The notes: a model not told the origin generated them from the letters alone. Shown: positions 16,445 through 24,490, counted from the first letter of the stretch. The stretch is DNA of 64,000 nt from Streptomyces mashuensis (GCF_014654785.1 NZ_BNBD01000008.1:124001-188000), one strand, 5' to 3'. A program made the numbers and translations.

Positions 16445-17050
16445 GACCGTCGACGTGCGCCGGCCCGGCAGGGGCCGCCCGCCGGGCGGCGCGTACGCAG
16501 ACGGCGGTGGGGCGGTGCGGGCCGGTGAGGCCAGGGGGTCGGCGAGTGGTCCGGGCCGGCGAGGGAGCTCGGGCGGTTGCCCCGCGGGCGGCGACCGTCA
16601 GCATGCGCCGGACCGGCAGAGCCGCTCGGCGATCGGCGCGTGCGCAGACGGCGGTGCGGCGGTACGGGCCGGTGAGGCCAGGGGGTCGGCGAGTGGGCTC
16701 GGGCCGGGGAGGGCGCTCGGGCGGTGGCTCCGCAGGCGGCGACCGTCAACGTGCGCCGGCCCGGCAGGGCCGCTCGGCAGTCGGCGGTGCGGCGGTACGG
16801 GCCGGTGAGGCCAGGGGGTCGGCGAGTGGGGCTCGGGCCGGACCAGGAAGGCGCTCGGGCGGCGACCCTCAGCATGCGCCGGACCGGCAGAGCCGGCCAC
16901 CAGCGATGCGGCGTCCCCGCGGCCGGCGCGTCGGCGAGTTGAGGCCCGGCCGGAACAGCGATGGCGCTCACGCGGTGCCCCCACGGGCGGTGACCGTCAA
17001 TGTGTGCCAGCCCGGCAGGGCCGCTCGGCGGTCGGCGCGGGCGTGCAGCA
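16445..17050 (-). repeat. Decayed tandem array derived from the P450 3' end
   Basis: A motif reading GACCGTCAACGTGCGCC on the plus strand recurs with variation at 16445, 16593, 16741, 16864 and 16992, giving periods of 148, 148, 123 and 128 bp. Each unit continues with CCGGCAGGGCCGCTCGGCG-like and GGTGAGGCCAGGGGGTCGG-like blocks. The fifth copy is the true 3' end of the P450 gene (16968 onward), so the other four appear to be partial duplications of its last ~140 bp. The units are imperfect and contain no intact gene. Confidence 0.8.
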
Positions 17051-18044
17051 CGGTCGGGCGGTGCGGTGCCAGCGCGGCCAGGGTGTCGGCCAGTTGGGCC
17101 CGGGTGAGGGCGGCGCCGGGGCAGGTGTGGGGGCCTGTGCCGAAGACCAGGTGGGCCAGCGCGGCCGGGGCCGGGTCGTGGGGGTCGGGGAGACGGTCGT
17201 GGGCTCGTGCCGCGTGACGGGCCACCAGGAGCAGGCGGTCACCGGCCCGTACGGGGCCGCTGTCCGCCGCGGCCACGCGGGGCAGCAGCGGCGACGGGGC
17301 CGTGACGCGGAGCAGCTCCGTCACCAGGGCGGGCCGGAGGCGGTCGTCCGCGGCGGCGTCCCACAGGCCGGCGTCCGCGCACCACGCGACGGCGCGCGGC
17401 AGGGCTGCCACGGTCGTGTTGACCGCGGCGACGGCGAGCATGGCCGGCAGTCCGGCGCCCACCAGTTCCTCCAGCCGGGCCGTCGCCGTGGCCGCCGCAC
17501 GCGCCGCGCCACGGCCCCGCAGGCCCGGCAGGTGGTCGCGTACCGCCGCTGCCGCGGCGTCGGCCGCCGCGTCCGCCACCGCCAGGGGGTCCGTGTCGAG
17601 GCCCAGCAGGGCGCACACCGTGGCCCCGGCCAGTTCGCGGGCGAGGGGGACCAGGTCGACGGGGGTTCCCGTGCGCAGCGGTGCCAGGTGGCGGTCGAGG
17701 ACCTGCTGTCCCACCGGGCGGAGGCGCGTCACTCCGGCCGCGCCGAGGCCGTCGGCGAGGGTCCGGCGGGTGCCGCGGTGGCCGGCGCCCTCCTGGTCGA
17801 AGAGCATGCCGCCCGCGGAGAGGGCGCGGGCCGCTCCCCCGGTGGTGCCGGGCGCGGTGCGGTCCAGGGGGAGCCGGGTGAGGGTGTGGCGGTACGGCTC
17901 GGTGCCGTTCACCAGCACCGTACGGCCCAGCCGCGTCACGGGCCGCCGGCGGGCCGCGGCGAGCAGGGCGAAGAGGAGGGGGTGGGAGCGGGTGTACACG
18001 CGCCGGTCACGGCGCCGTGCGCGGGTGGCGGGCGTACGGGTCAC
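16968..18044 (-). CDS. Cytochrome P450
   Basis: 358 residues from GTG 18044 (VTRTPATRA), overlapping the stop of the upstream gene by 4 nt (GTGA). The heme-binding loop FGTGPHTCPGAAL is intact, with the Cys ligand at residue 308. ELLR in ELLRVTAPSPLLPRV supplies the K-helix ExxR. The I-helix reads AVAAVNTTVAAL instead of the usual AGxDTT, so oxygen activation may differ. It is shorter than typical bacterial P450s (about 400). In this operon it would oxidise the product of the KAS III/ligase pathway; it needs ferredoxin partners not encoded nearby. The last 140 bp have been tandemly copied downstream. Confidence 0.87.
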   Translation of the reverse strand: MTRTPATRARRRDRRVYTRSHPLLFALLAAARRRPVTRLGRTVLVNGTEPYRHTLTRLPLDRTAPGTTGGAARALSAGGMLFDQEGAGHRGTRRTLADGLGAAGVTRLRPVGQQVLDRHLAPLRTGTPVDLVPLARELAGATVCALLGLDTDPLAVADAAADAAAAAVRDHLPGLRGRGAARAAATATARLEELVGAGLPAMLAVAAVNTTVAALPRAVAWCADAGLWDAAADDRLRPALVTELLRVTAPSPLLPRVAAADSGPVRAGDRLLLVARHAARAHDRLPDPHDPAPAALAHLVFGTGPHTCPGAALTRAQLADTLAALAPHRPTVLHARADRRAALPGWHTLTVTARGGTA

Positions 18045-18529
18045 CGGACGTGCACCTCGCGTTCGTCGGTGGGGCGCCGGCGGCGGTCCCAGCACCACGG
18101 CAGGCGGCGCAGGCCGGTGCGGACGACCATGTGCTCGGCGCGGGCGGTCCGTTCGCTGTGTTCCCGGGCGCGGTTGAGGAGGGCGACGTCCTCGGGCGGC
18201 CCATAGAGGGCGGTCGCGCGCAGCACCGCGGGCAGCAGGTGGCGTTGGGCGAAGTTCGGGGACGTGTCGGGGCAGGGCAGGCTGCGGCCGCAGGCCCTTT
18301 CGGTGCCGCGGGCGAACTCGGCGCGGGCCGGGAGGCGGTCGGCGTCGGTGCGGACGAGAAGGCGTGCGGCGGGGCGGAAGCCGGTGTCGGCGGCGGCGTC
18401 CGTCCCGCGTTGCGGCTCGTGGACGAGGTGGACGGGGAAGGGGGCGCCGGCGGCGAACCGGCGTACCGTTTCAGTGGTGTCGGTCCGGGCGGCGACGGTG
18501 GCGGGGACCACCGCCCGCAGCGCGGTCAT
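18041..18529 (-). CDS. Short glycosyltransferase-2-like protein lacking the N-terminal sugar-nucleotide half
   Basis: 162 residues from ATG 18529, overlapping the ligase stop by 4 nt (ATGA). The central part, APFPVHLVHEPQRGTDAAADTGFRPAARLLVRTDAD, parallels the GT2 gene two positions upstream (APFPVHVLHEPDKGVGCAVDTGF...LLARTDAD), including the TDAD metal motif. The VVVDNAS segment and the acceptor-binding C-terminal half of that enzyme are absent. It looks like a diverged, truncated duplicate kept in frame and translationally coupled. It may be a subunit or a vestige. Confidence 0.68.
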   Translation of the reverse strand: MTALRAVVPATVAARTDTTETVRRFAAGAPFPVHLVHEPQRGTDAAADTGFRPAARLLVRTDADRLPARAEFARGTERACGRSLPCPDTSPNFAQRHLLPAVLRATALYGPPEDVALLNRAREHSERTARAEHMVVRTGLRRLPWCWDRRRRPTDEREVHVR

Positions 18530-20007
18530 CGGGCCCCTCCCCCGGCGCGGAGCCAGGCCGCGGCCAGGCGGGCGGTGGCCGCGCGGTCGGGTTTGCGGGA
18601 GCGGCCGGACAGGGGGATGTCGGCCAGCAGGACGGCGTCGGGGCGTGCGGTGCCCATGCGGCGCAGCGGGCCGGCGAGGGCGGCGTGCAGCCGGGCCCGG
18701 TCGGCGCCGCGGTGCGGCTGGACGACGGCGACGAGGCGTTCGTCGCCGTCGTCGGCGGGGACGCCGACGAGGAGGGCGAGTTCGACGCCGGGGACGTGCA
18801 GTGCGGGCTCGTACAGGCCGGGGTAGATGTTCTCCGCGCCGCGCAGCACCATGTCCTTGGTCCTGCCCTCCAGCACGATGCGGCCGTTGTCGAGGCGGGC
18901 GCGGTCGCCGGTGGCGACCCAGGGGTCGGGGTCCTCGCCGAGGTAGCGGTGGCGGGCCGCGGGGCCCGTCAGCAGGAGTTCGCCCGCGGGCGTGGTGGTG
19001 GCGGTGACGCCGGGCAGGGGGGCGCCGGCCAGGTCGCCGTCGCCGGTGAAGGCGGCCTTGTCGGCCTGTTCGACGGCCGCGGCGGGGAACAGCTCGGTGA
19101 GCGCGTAGACGCCCCACGCCTCGTCGGCGCCGGCGTCCTTCACGCGGGTGAGCAGTCCGGCGCTCGCGGGGGCGGAGCCGGTCCACACGCGGCCGGTGAA
19201 GGGGGCGTCCTCGGCGAGCGCGGCGCGCAGCTGGGGCGGCGTCAGGTAGGTGGCCTGCGGGGCGAGCCGGCGGAGCTGGCGGGCGAGGACGCGGGGGGTG
19301 CGGGCGGGGAGGGCGACGGGGGCGCCGTTCGTGAGGGAGGGCACGAGGACGAAGAAGGTGCCGCCGAGGACGGGCCGGCCGGGCGCGGGCCGGACGAGGC
19401 CGGCGACGGTGGCCATGCCGGCGGCGAGCGAGGAGCGGGTGTGGACGACGGCGCGGGGCCGGGCGGTGGTGCCGGAGGTGAAGACGACGACGGCGTCGCC
19501 GTCCTCGTCGACGGGGCGCGGCAGGCCGCGGGTGGGGGCGCCGGTGTCCAGTGCGGGCGCGCAGCCGGGCAGCCGGGGGCCGACGGTGGCGACGGGGCCG
19601 AGCTCGGCGAGGCCGGGCAGGGCGAGGCCGGCGCGTTGGGCCAGGGGCCGGGCCCAGCCGGCGGCGGCCTGGGCGGTGGCGTCGGCGAGGACGAGCGCGG
19701 GCCGGGCGAGGGCGAGGCGGGCGCGCAGTACGTCGGGGCCGGCGCCGGGGTCGAGGACGGCGCCGCGCAGGCCGAGGCGGTGCGCGGCGAGGAGGACGGC
19801 GAGGGCGCGGGGGCCGGGGCGTACGGCGACGCCGAGGGTGGCGCCGCGTTCCAGGCCGCGGGCGTGCAGGGCGGCGGCGTAGCGGTCGGCGAGGCCGGCC
19901 AGGTCGCCGCAGGTGGCCTTGGTGCGGACGGCTCCGGTGCGGGTGGTGCCGAGGACCGCGGGGCGGTGGGCGCCGCGGCGCAGGGCGTGGTCGAGGGCGT
20001 CGAGCAT
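18526..20007 (-). CDS. AMP-dependent acyl ligase, OleC-like
   Basis: 493 residues. Adenylation-domain motifs: FTSGTTARPR (176-185, P-loop), YALTELFPAA (301 onward), TGDRARL (367 onward), GRTKDMVLRGAENIYPG (381 onward) and the A10-type lysine K472 in SGRSRKPDR. The TExxP arrangement after the A5 tyrosine recalls OleC beta-lactone synthetases (YGATExLPV), which activate beta-hydroxy acids; ordinary fatty acyl-CoA or AMP ligase activity is also possible. The ATG (20007) overlaps the preceding stop by one base, and its own stop overlaps the next ATG, so translation is coupled. Confidence 0.82.
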   Translation of the reverse strand: MLDALDHALRRGAHRPAVLGTTRTGAVRTKATCGDLAGLADRYAAALHARGLERGATLGVAVRPGPRALAVLLAAHRLGLRGAVLDPGAGPDVLRARLALARPALVLADATAQAAAGWARPLAQRAGLALPGLAELGPVATVGPRLPGCAPALDTGAPTRGLPRPVDEDGDAVVVFTSGTTARPRAVVHTRSSLAAGMATVAGLVRPAPGRPVLGGTFFVLVPSLTNGAPVALPARTPRVLARQLRRLAPQATYLTPPQLRAALAEDAPFTGRVWTGSAPASAGLLTRVKDAGADEAWGVYALTELFPAAAVEQADKAAFTGDGDLAGAPLPGVTATTTPAGELLLTGPAARHRYLGEDPDPWVATGDRARLDNGRIVLEGRTKDMVLRGAENIYPGLYEPALHVPGVELALLVGVPADDGDERLVAVVQPHRGADRARLHAALAGPLRRMGTARPDAVLLADIPLSGRSRKPDRAATARLAAAWLRAGGGAR

Positions 20008-20759
20008 CAGCGCGGGTCCTCCCCGTGGTGGCCCGGGCCCTTGTCGAGGTACCAGCGGGCGGTGCCGGCGAGGCCGTAGGCGCGGAGCCGGCGGGTGGAG
20101 TTCTCCACGACCATGTCGCGGGCGTGGACGATGGCGGTGGTGTGGCGGCGCACCCGGTTGAGGAAGGTGCGGTCGGTGGGCGAGGGGCGGCGCGGCATGC
20201 CGCCGACGGCTTCGTAGAGCCCGGCGGTGACGGCCATGTTGTTGCCGGCGTGCATGCGGTAGGGCGCGAGGTAGCCGTGGCGGCGGTGGTGGGCGGGGCG
20301 CAGGCGGCCGAAGAGCGCGGCGAGGACGACCAGGGCGCGGAAGGCGGCGCGGCCGAGGGGCCCGTGTTCGTCGCGGCGGGCCTCGATGCGGCCGCACACG
20401 AGGCCGGCGCCACGGTGCAGGGCGGCGCGGGCGGCGGCGGTCCAGCCGGGGTGGGGCAGGCAGTCGGCGTCGGTGCGGGCCAGCAGGGTGGCGCCGTGGG
20501 CGATGGCGTACTGGAAGCCGGTGTCGACGGCGCAGCCGACGCCCTTGTCGGGTTCGTGCAGGACGTGGACGGGGAAGGGCGCCCGCCGGGCGAACTCGTG
20601 GGCGAGTCCGGCGGTGCCGTCGGTGGAGGCGTTGTCGACGACGACGAGAGTGAAGGCGCGGTCGTGCTGGGCGGCGAGCGCGTCGAGGGTGCCGGTGATG
20701 CGGGCGGCCTCCTGGTGGGCGGGGACCACGACCCACAGCGGAGCAAGGGTGTCGCTCAT
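20007..20759 (-). CDS. Family 2 glycosyltransferase
   Basis: 250 residues from ATG 20759 (MSDTLAPLWVVVPAHQEAAR), overlapping the KAS III stop by 4 nt. GT-A fold motifs: VVVPAHQEAARITGTLDAL, VVVDNASTDGTAGLA, and the metal-binding TDAD in ARTDADCLP. The acceptor region includes HAGNNMAVTAGLYEAVGG. No transmembrane helix, so probably cytosolic or peripheral. Acceptor is unknown; its place in the operon suggests it glycosylates the lipid-like product of the KAS III/ligase steps, but it could serve an unlinked pathway. Confidence 0.85.
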   Translation of the reverse strand: MSDTLAPLWVVVPAHQEAARITGTLDALAAQHDRAFTLVVVDNASTDGTAGLAHEFARRAPFPVHVLHEPDKGVGCAVDTGFQYAIAHGATLLARTDADCLPHPGWTAAARAALHRGAGLVCGRIEARRDEHGPLGRAAFRALVVLAALFGRLRPAHHRRHGYLAPYRMHAGNNMAVTAGLYEAVGGMPRRPSPTDRTFLNRVRRHTTAIVHARDMVVENSTRRLRAYGLAGTARWYLDKGPGHHGEDPR

Positions 20760-21784
20760 GCCTTCTCCCACACGATCGTCATGATGCTGATGCCGCCGCC
20801 GAGGCCGACGAACAGGACGCGGTCCCCGGTGCGCAGCCCGTCGTGGACGCGGTCGAGCTGGACGCCGAGGGTGGCGCTGGCGATGTTGCCGAGCTCGGGG
20901 ACGGTGACGACGAGGCGGTCCCGTGGTACGCCGCTGAGCTCGGCGAAGCGTTCCAGGTAGGGGACGGTGACCTGGTGGACGAGGACGTGCCGGAAGTCGG
21001 TCCGGTCGAGGCCGGTGCGGTGGCGGACGCGGTCGAGGACGGAGGTGCCGACCTTCTCGAAGACGTCGCGCAGGGCGCGTCCGTCGCCACGGAAGTAGGT
21101 GTGCTCGTCGCCGCGCGGGTGGCGGGAGCCGCCGCCGGGTATGCCGCCGACCTGCCAGTGCTCGGAGTGCGTCTCGGTGTCGACGTCGAGGATGCCGCCG
21201 CGGGCGACGGGTTCGAGGACGACGGCGGCGCCGGCGTCGCCGAAGGTGTAGCCGGCGAAGGCGTCACGGAACGCGGCGGGGCCGGCCGGGTCGTGGCGGA
21301 CGGCGCGGCTCGGTGTCTCGCCGGTGACGACGAGGGCGCGCCGGGCCCGCCCGGCCATGATCATGCTGCGGGCGACGTCGATGCCGTTGACGAAGCTGTT
21401 GCAGGCGTTGGTGACGTCGAGGGCGTGGCCGCGGGAGCCGAGGGCGGCCTGCACGATGTGCGCGGTGGCGGGTTCGGTCATGTCGCGGGTGGCGGAGGCG
21501 AACACCAGCAGGTCGACGTCGAGCGGGTCGAGCCCGGCGCGGTCCAGCGCGCGGCGGGCGGCGCGCAGCGCGAGGGTGGAGGCGTACTCGTCGTCGGCGG
21601 CCGTGCGGCGGGAGCGGATGCCGGTGGCGCGTTCGAACACGCCCGCCGGCAGGGGCAGCCCACTGGCCGCGGTGACGCGCTGCCGCAGCTGCTCCGACGT
21701 GACGGCGCGCCGGGGCAGGTCGGCGCCCACTCCGGTGATGCCGACGCGGAGCGGACCGTCGCCGGTGGCGTACTGACTGTGCAT
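20756..21784 (-). CDS. 3-oxoacyl-ACP synthase III-family condensing enzyme (OleA-like role inferred)
   Basis: 342 residues from ATG 21784. Thiolase-fold KAS III with the full catalytic triad: Cys128 in DVTNACNSFVNG, His270 in VLVHQVTVPYLE and Asn300 in ELGNIASATLG. The C-terminal GLGGGISIMTIVWEKA closes the fold. KAS III relatives carry out fatty-acid priming, ester formation or head-to-head Claisen condensation (OleA, LstA/B, NltA/B). Sitting first in a translationally coupled operon with an OleC-like ligase and near an OleD-like reductase, the head-to-head role is the most economical inference. The promoter must lie in 21785-22015, shared with the divergent kinase. Confidence 0.86.
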   Translation of the reverse strand: MHSQYATGDGPLRVGITGVGADLPRRAVTSEQLRQRVTAASGLPLPAGVFERATGIRSRRTAADDEYASTLALRAARRALDRAGLDPLDVDLLVFASATRDMTEPATAHIVQAALGSRGHALDVTNACNSFVNGIDVARSMIMAGRARRALVVTGETPSRAVRHDPAGPAAFRDAFAGYTFGDAGAAVVLEPVARGGILDVDTETHSEHWQVGGIPGGGSRHPRGDEHTYFRGDGRALRDVFEKVGTSVLDRVRHRTGLDRTDFRHVLVHQVTVPYLERFAELSGVPRDRLVVTVPELGNIASATLGVQLDRVHDGLRTGDRVLFVGLGGGISIMTIVWEKA

Positions 21785-21895
21785 ACGAGGGAGGCTACGA
21801 AGGGGCCCGGCGGGGGCACATGGGCGCGGATACTCAGCCGGTACTCATCCGGGCCCGGGACGGCCCTGGGGGATTCCGGCAGGGCGGCTGTCTCT

Positions 21896-21943
21896 TCCTT
21901 CGCCTCGTCCTTTGCCTCGTCCTTTGCCTCTTCCTTTGTCTCT
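21896..21943. repeat. Four tandem 12-bp pyrimidine-rich repeats
   Basis: Units of TCCTTTGCCTCG occur at 21896-21907, 21908-21919, 21920-21931 and 21932-21943 with small changes. The array lies in the divergent promoter region between KAS III and the histidine kinase. Slippage at such an array could alter promoter spacing. Confidence 0.7.
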
Positions 21944-21956
21944 GCCTTTCGGCAGA
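21941..21956. promoter_or_regulatory. TCTGCC/GGCAGA inverted repeat upstream of the kinase
   Basis: TCTGCC (21941-21946), TTTC, GGCAGA (21951-21956) is a perfect 6-bp inverted repeat about 60 bp upstream of the kinase start. The same arms recur at 24408-24427 and 24442-24490, next to the ABC transporter genes. This supports a shared regulatory site, perhaps for the response regulator. Confidence 0.5.
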
Positions 21957-22015
21957 GCGGCGGATCGTCCACAGGGTTCAGGCCGGGGCGGGCGCGGGCG
22001 CCGATACTGGTGACC

Positions 22016-23725
22016 GTGCCGCGCATCAGCCCCTTTCGTCGTTTCACCCCTTCTCGCCCTTCTCGCCCGTCTCGTCCGTTCGGCGGGGCGCTCGCGCGCG
22101 GGTCCGTGCGGATCGTGGCGGAGACGGCCGGGGTGTTCCTGGCGGGGCTGGGTGTGTACGTGACCGTCGCGCGGCTCGAACCGTTGCCGCGCCCGGCATT
22201 TCAGCTGGCGGCGCTCGCCGCCGGCGCGGCGCTGTTCCCGCTGCGTCGCCGGTTCCCCGGCGTCGTGCTCCTGGCGCTCGCCGCGCTGACCGGCCTGGCG
22301 ACCGGCGTGGGGCCGGTCGCGGCTGCGGCTGCGTACGCCGTGGCCCGGCAGGCGGTCCGCGCCCGGCGGCGGGCCCGGCTGCTCGCGGCGGCCGCCGCCG
22401 TCGTCGTGGCGGCCGCGACCGCGTCCGCGCCGTGGCTCGGCCCCGGGCAGCCGTCGTACGGACTGGCGCTCGGCCTCGTCCTGGCGGCCACCGCCGTGGT
22501 CGTCCCCGGCCTCGTCGGCACCGCGCACGGCCAGCAGGGCCGCCTGCTCCAGGCGCTCCGTGAGCGCGGCGACGCCGCGGAACGGGCCCGCCGGTCCGCC
22601 GACAGCGAGGCCCGCACCCAGGAGCGGTCCCGGATCGCCGCGGAGATGCACGACCTGGTGGGCCACCGGCTCAGCCTGATCTCCCTGCACGCCGGCGGGC
22701 TGGAGATGGCCCTCGGCCGGGCCGCCCCCGAGCTGCGCGAGGAAGCGGTCCTCGTGCGGCGCACCACCCGGGACGCCCTGCGCGAACTGCGCCAGGCCCT
22801 CGGGGTCCTCGGCCCGCTCGGCCCCGACACCGGGCCCGGCGTGCTCACCGACGCCACCGGCACGCGCGCCGACATCGAGACGCTGGTGGCGGAGTCCCGC
22901 GACGGCGGCATCGCCGTACGGCTCCAGTGGACGGGCCCCGACCTGGACAACCGCCCGGCGCCCGTACGCCGCGCGGTGCACCGCGTCGTACGGGAGGCTC
23001 TCACGAACGTGCACCGGTACGCCGCGCAGGCGCACGTCACCGTGACCGTCGCGCACGACGACGAGGCCGTACGGGTCACCGTCCGCAACGGCGCCGCGCC
23101 ACCGCCGTCCCCCTCCGCCGGAAACGTGGGCACGGGCCGGGGCCTCGCCGGTCTCGCGGAGCGGGTGGAGCTGCTGGGCGGGACGTTCGACGCCGGTCCG
23201 CTGCCGTCCGGCGGGTTCCAGGTGGCCGCGGCCGTGCCGGCCGAGCCGGGCGACGCCCCCGGACCTGCGAGAGCGCACGCCCCGTCCGGCGTGGACGGCC
23301 CGGCTGGCCCGGCCGGCACGGAGGAGGCCGTCCCGTCCGGGCGCCGGACCGCCGAGGCCCTGACCCTGGCGTGCGGGCTGGGGGTGTTGTCCGTGCTGAT
23401 GGTCCTCGGGATCCTCTTCGTGTACGGCACACGGCCCCACCGGTCCGTACCGCCTCCGCTCCCCCACGTCGGCATGTCTCTGCACGAAGTGGCGGCGGCC
23501 GGCGTCCTCGACAACGCGGCCGTGCGGGCCGCGGCCACCGGACGCGAACCGCCGCGCCCCGCCGGCACGGCCGGCTGCATCTATCCGTTCAACGGCGCCA
23601 CCGAGCGCCGCCCGGGCGGTCTGATCGTCGCCCGGTACTGTTTCGACGCCTCGCAACGTCTCATCGCCATCGACCGTTTCACCGTCCCGTCGGTCAGGGA
23701 CGCCGCACCCTGGGAGTCCTCGTGA
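22016..23725 (+). CDS. NarL-type sensor histidine kinase with a C-terminal membrane/extracytoplasmic extension
   Basis: 569 residues from GTG 22016; a GTG six bases earlier is also possible. Several N-terminal TM helices (about 35-165) precede the HisKA_3 motif RSRIAAEMHDLVGHRLS (phospho-acceptor His212). The HATPase follows (HRVVREALTNVHRYA, GRGLAGLAERVELLGG). After the kinase core there is a Gly/Pro/Ala linker, one more TM helix (about 449-470), and about 95 residues predicted outside the cell, with two cysteines (C521, C542) that could form a disulfide. That tail is not usual for this kinase class and may be a second sensor. It is coupled to the response regulator by a GTGA overlap. Confidence 0.86.
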   Translation: MPRISPFRRFTPSRPSRPSRPFGGALARGSVRIVAETAGVFLAGLGVYVTVARLEPLPRPAFQLAALAAGAALFPLRRRFPGVVLLALAALTGLATGVGPVAAAAAYAVARQAVRARRRARLLAAAAAVVVAAATASAPWLGPGQPSYGLALGLVLAATAVVVPGLVGTAHGQQGRLLQALRERGDAAERARRSADSEARTQERSRIAAEMHDLVGHRLSLISLHAGGLEMALGRAAPELREEAVLVRRTTRDALRELRQALGVLGPLGPDTGPGVLTDATGTRADIETLVAESRDGGIAVRLQWTGPDLDNRPAPVRRAVHRVVREALTNVHRYAAQAHVTVTVAHDDEAVRVTVRNGAAPPPSPSAGNVGTGRGLAGLAERVELLGGTFDAGPLPSGGFQVAAAVPAEPGDAPGPARAHAPSGVDGPAGPAGTEEAVPSGRRTAEALTLACGLGVLSVLMVLGILFVYGTRPHRSVPPPLPHVGMSLHEVAAAGVLDNAAVRAAATGREPPRPAGTAGCIYPFNGATERRPGGLIVARYCFDASQRLIAIDRFTVPSVRDAAPWESS

Positions 23726-24399
23726 CCGAGCCCGCCCGGCCGATCCGTGTCCTGCTCGCCGACGACGAGGCGATGATCCGGCACGGCGTGTGCCTGATCC
23801 TCCGGCACGCCGACGGCATCGACGTCGTCGCCGAGGCCGCCGACGGGCGGCAGGCCGTCGAACTGGCCGCCGCCCACCGCCCCGACGTGGCGCTGGTGGA
23901 CATCCGCATGCCGGTGTGCGACGGCCTCTCCGCGATCGCCCCGCTCCTCGCCCTCGACCCCGCGCCGCGCGTCGTGATGCTGACGACCTTCGGCGACGAG
24001 GACAACGTCCTCCGGGCGCTGCGGGAGGGCGCCGCGGGCTTCCTCCTCAAGGACGAGGGTCCGCAGGAGCTGATCAGCGCGGTACGGGCGGCCGCCGCCG
24101 GCGACGCCGTGCTCTCCCCCGGTGTCACGGGCACGGTGATCTCCCGGATGCTGCGCGGCGGCGGACCGGACGCCGCCCGCACCGTGCCCGGGGACGAGCG
24201 GATCGCCCGGCTCACCGCCCGGGAGCGGGACGTCCTCGCGATGCTCGGTGAAGGGCTGTCCAACCAGGACATCGCCGCGCAGCTCGGCATCGGGATCGGC
24301 ACGGTCAAGACGCACGTGGGCGCGATCCTCGACAAGACGGGTTCGGCGAGCCGGGTGCAGGCGGCGCTGCTCGCCCACCGGGCGGGGCTGGCCTCCTGA
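23722..24399 (+). CDS. LuxR/NarL-type response regulator
   Basis: 225 residues from GTG 23722, overlapping the kinase stop by 4 nt. Receiver domain: RVLLADDEAMIRHG (acidic pair), VALVDIRMPVCDG with the phospho-acceptor Asp, and KDEG with the conserved Lys. The C-terminal LuxR HTH reads LTARERDVLAMLGEGLSNQDIAAQLGIGIGTVKTHVGAIL. It is the partner of the upstream kinase. The ABC exporter genes immediately downstream are the likely targets, as in many actinomycete TCS-ABC detoxification modules. A perfect 16-bp hairpin begins at the stop codon. Confidence 0.9.
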   Translation: MTEPARPIRVLLADDEAMIRHGVCLILRHADGIDVVAEAADGRQAVELAAAHRPDVALVDIRMPVCDGLSAIAPLLALDPAPRVVMLTTFGDEDNVLRALREGAAGFLLKDEGPQELISAVRAAAAGDAVLSPGVTGTVISRMLRGGGPDAARTVPGDERIARLTARERDVLAMLGEGLSNQDIAAQLGIGIGTVKTHVGAILDKTGSASRVQAALLAHRAGLAS

Positions 24400-24435
24400 C
24401 GCACCTGCCTCTGCCCGAAGGCAGAGGCAGGTGCG
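24400..24435 (+). terminator. Strong hairpin after the response regulator
   Basis: A perfect 16-bp stem with a CGAA tetraloop (arms 24400-24415 and 24420-24435) starts one base after the stop codon. It contains the CTCTGCC/GGCAGAG arms also seen at 21941 and 24442. It could terminate the TCS transcript, act as an operator for the ABC genes, or both. Confidence 0.7.
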
Positions 24436-24441
24436 CGGGAC

Positions 24442-24490
24442 CTCTGCCGGAGGGCGGGGCGGGCGGGCCGTCGCCCGTCCTCCGGCAGAG
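24442..24490 (+). promoter_or_regulatory. Long inverted repeat upstream of the ABC transporter genes
   Basis: CTCTGCCGGAGG (24442-24453) and CCTCCGGCAGAG (24479-24490) are perfect 12-bp complements separated by 25 bases. They share CTCTGCC/GGCAGAG with the preceding hairpin and with the site upstream of the kinase. The position, 110-160 bp before the ATPase ATG, fits a promoter-proximal regulator site or an RNA leader structure. Confidence 0.5.

Noticed and set aside
16445..17050. Possible CRISPR array
   Set aside because: The units are about 125-150 bp, contiguous, and derive from the P450 3' end; there are no short direct repeats with unique spacers and no cas genes.
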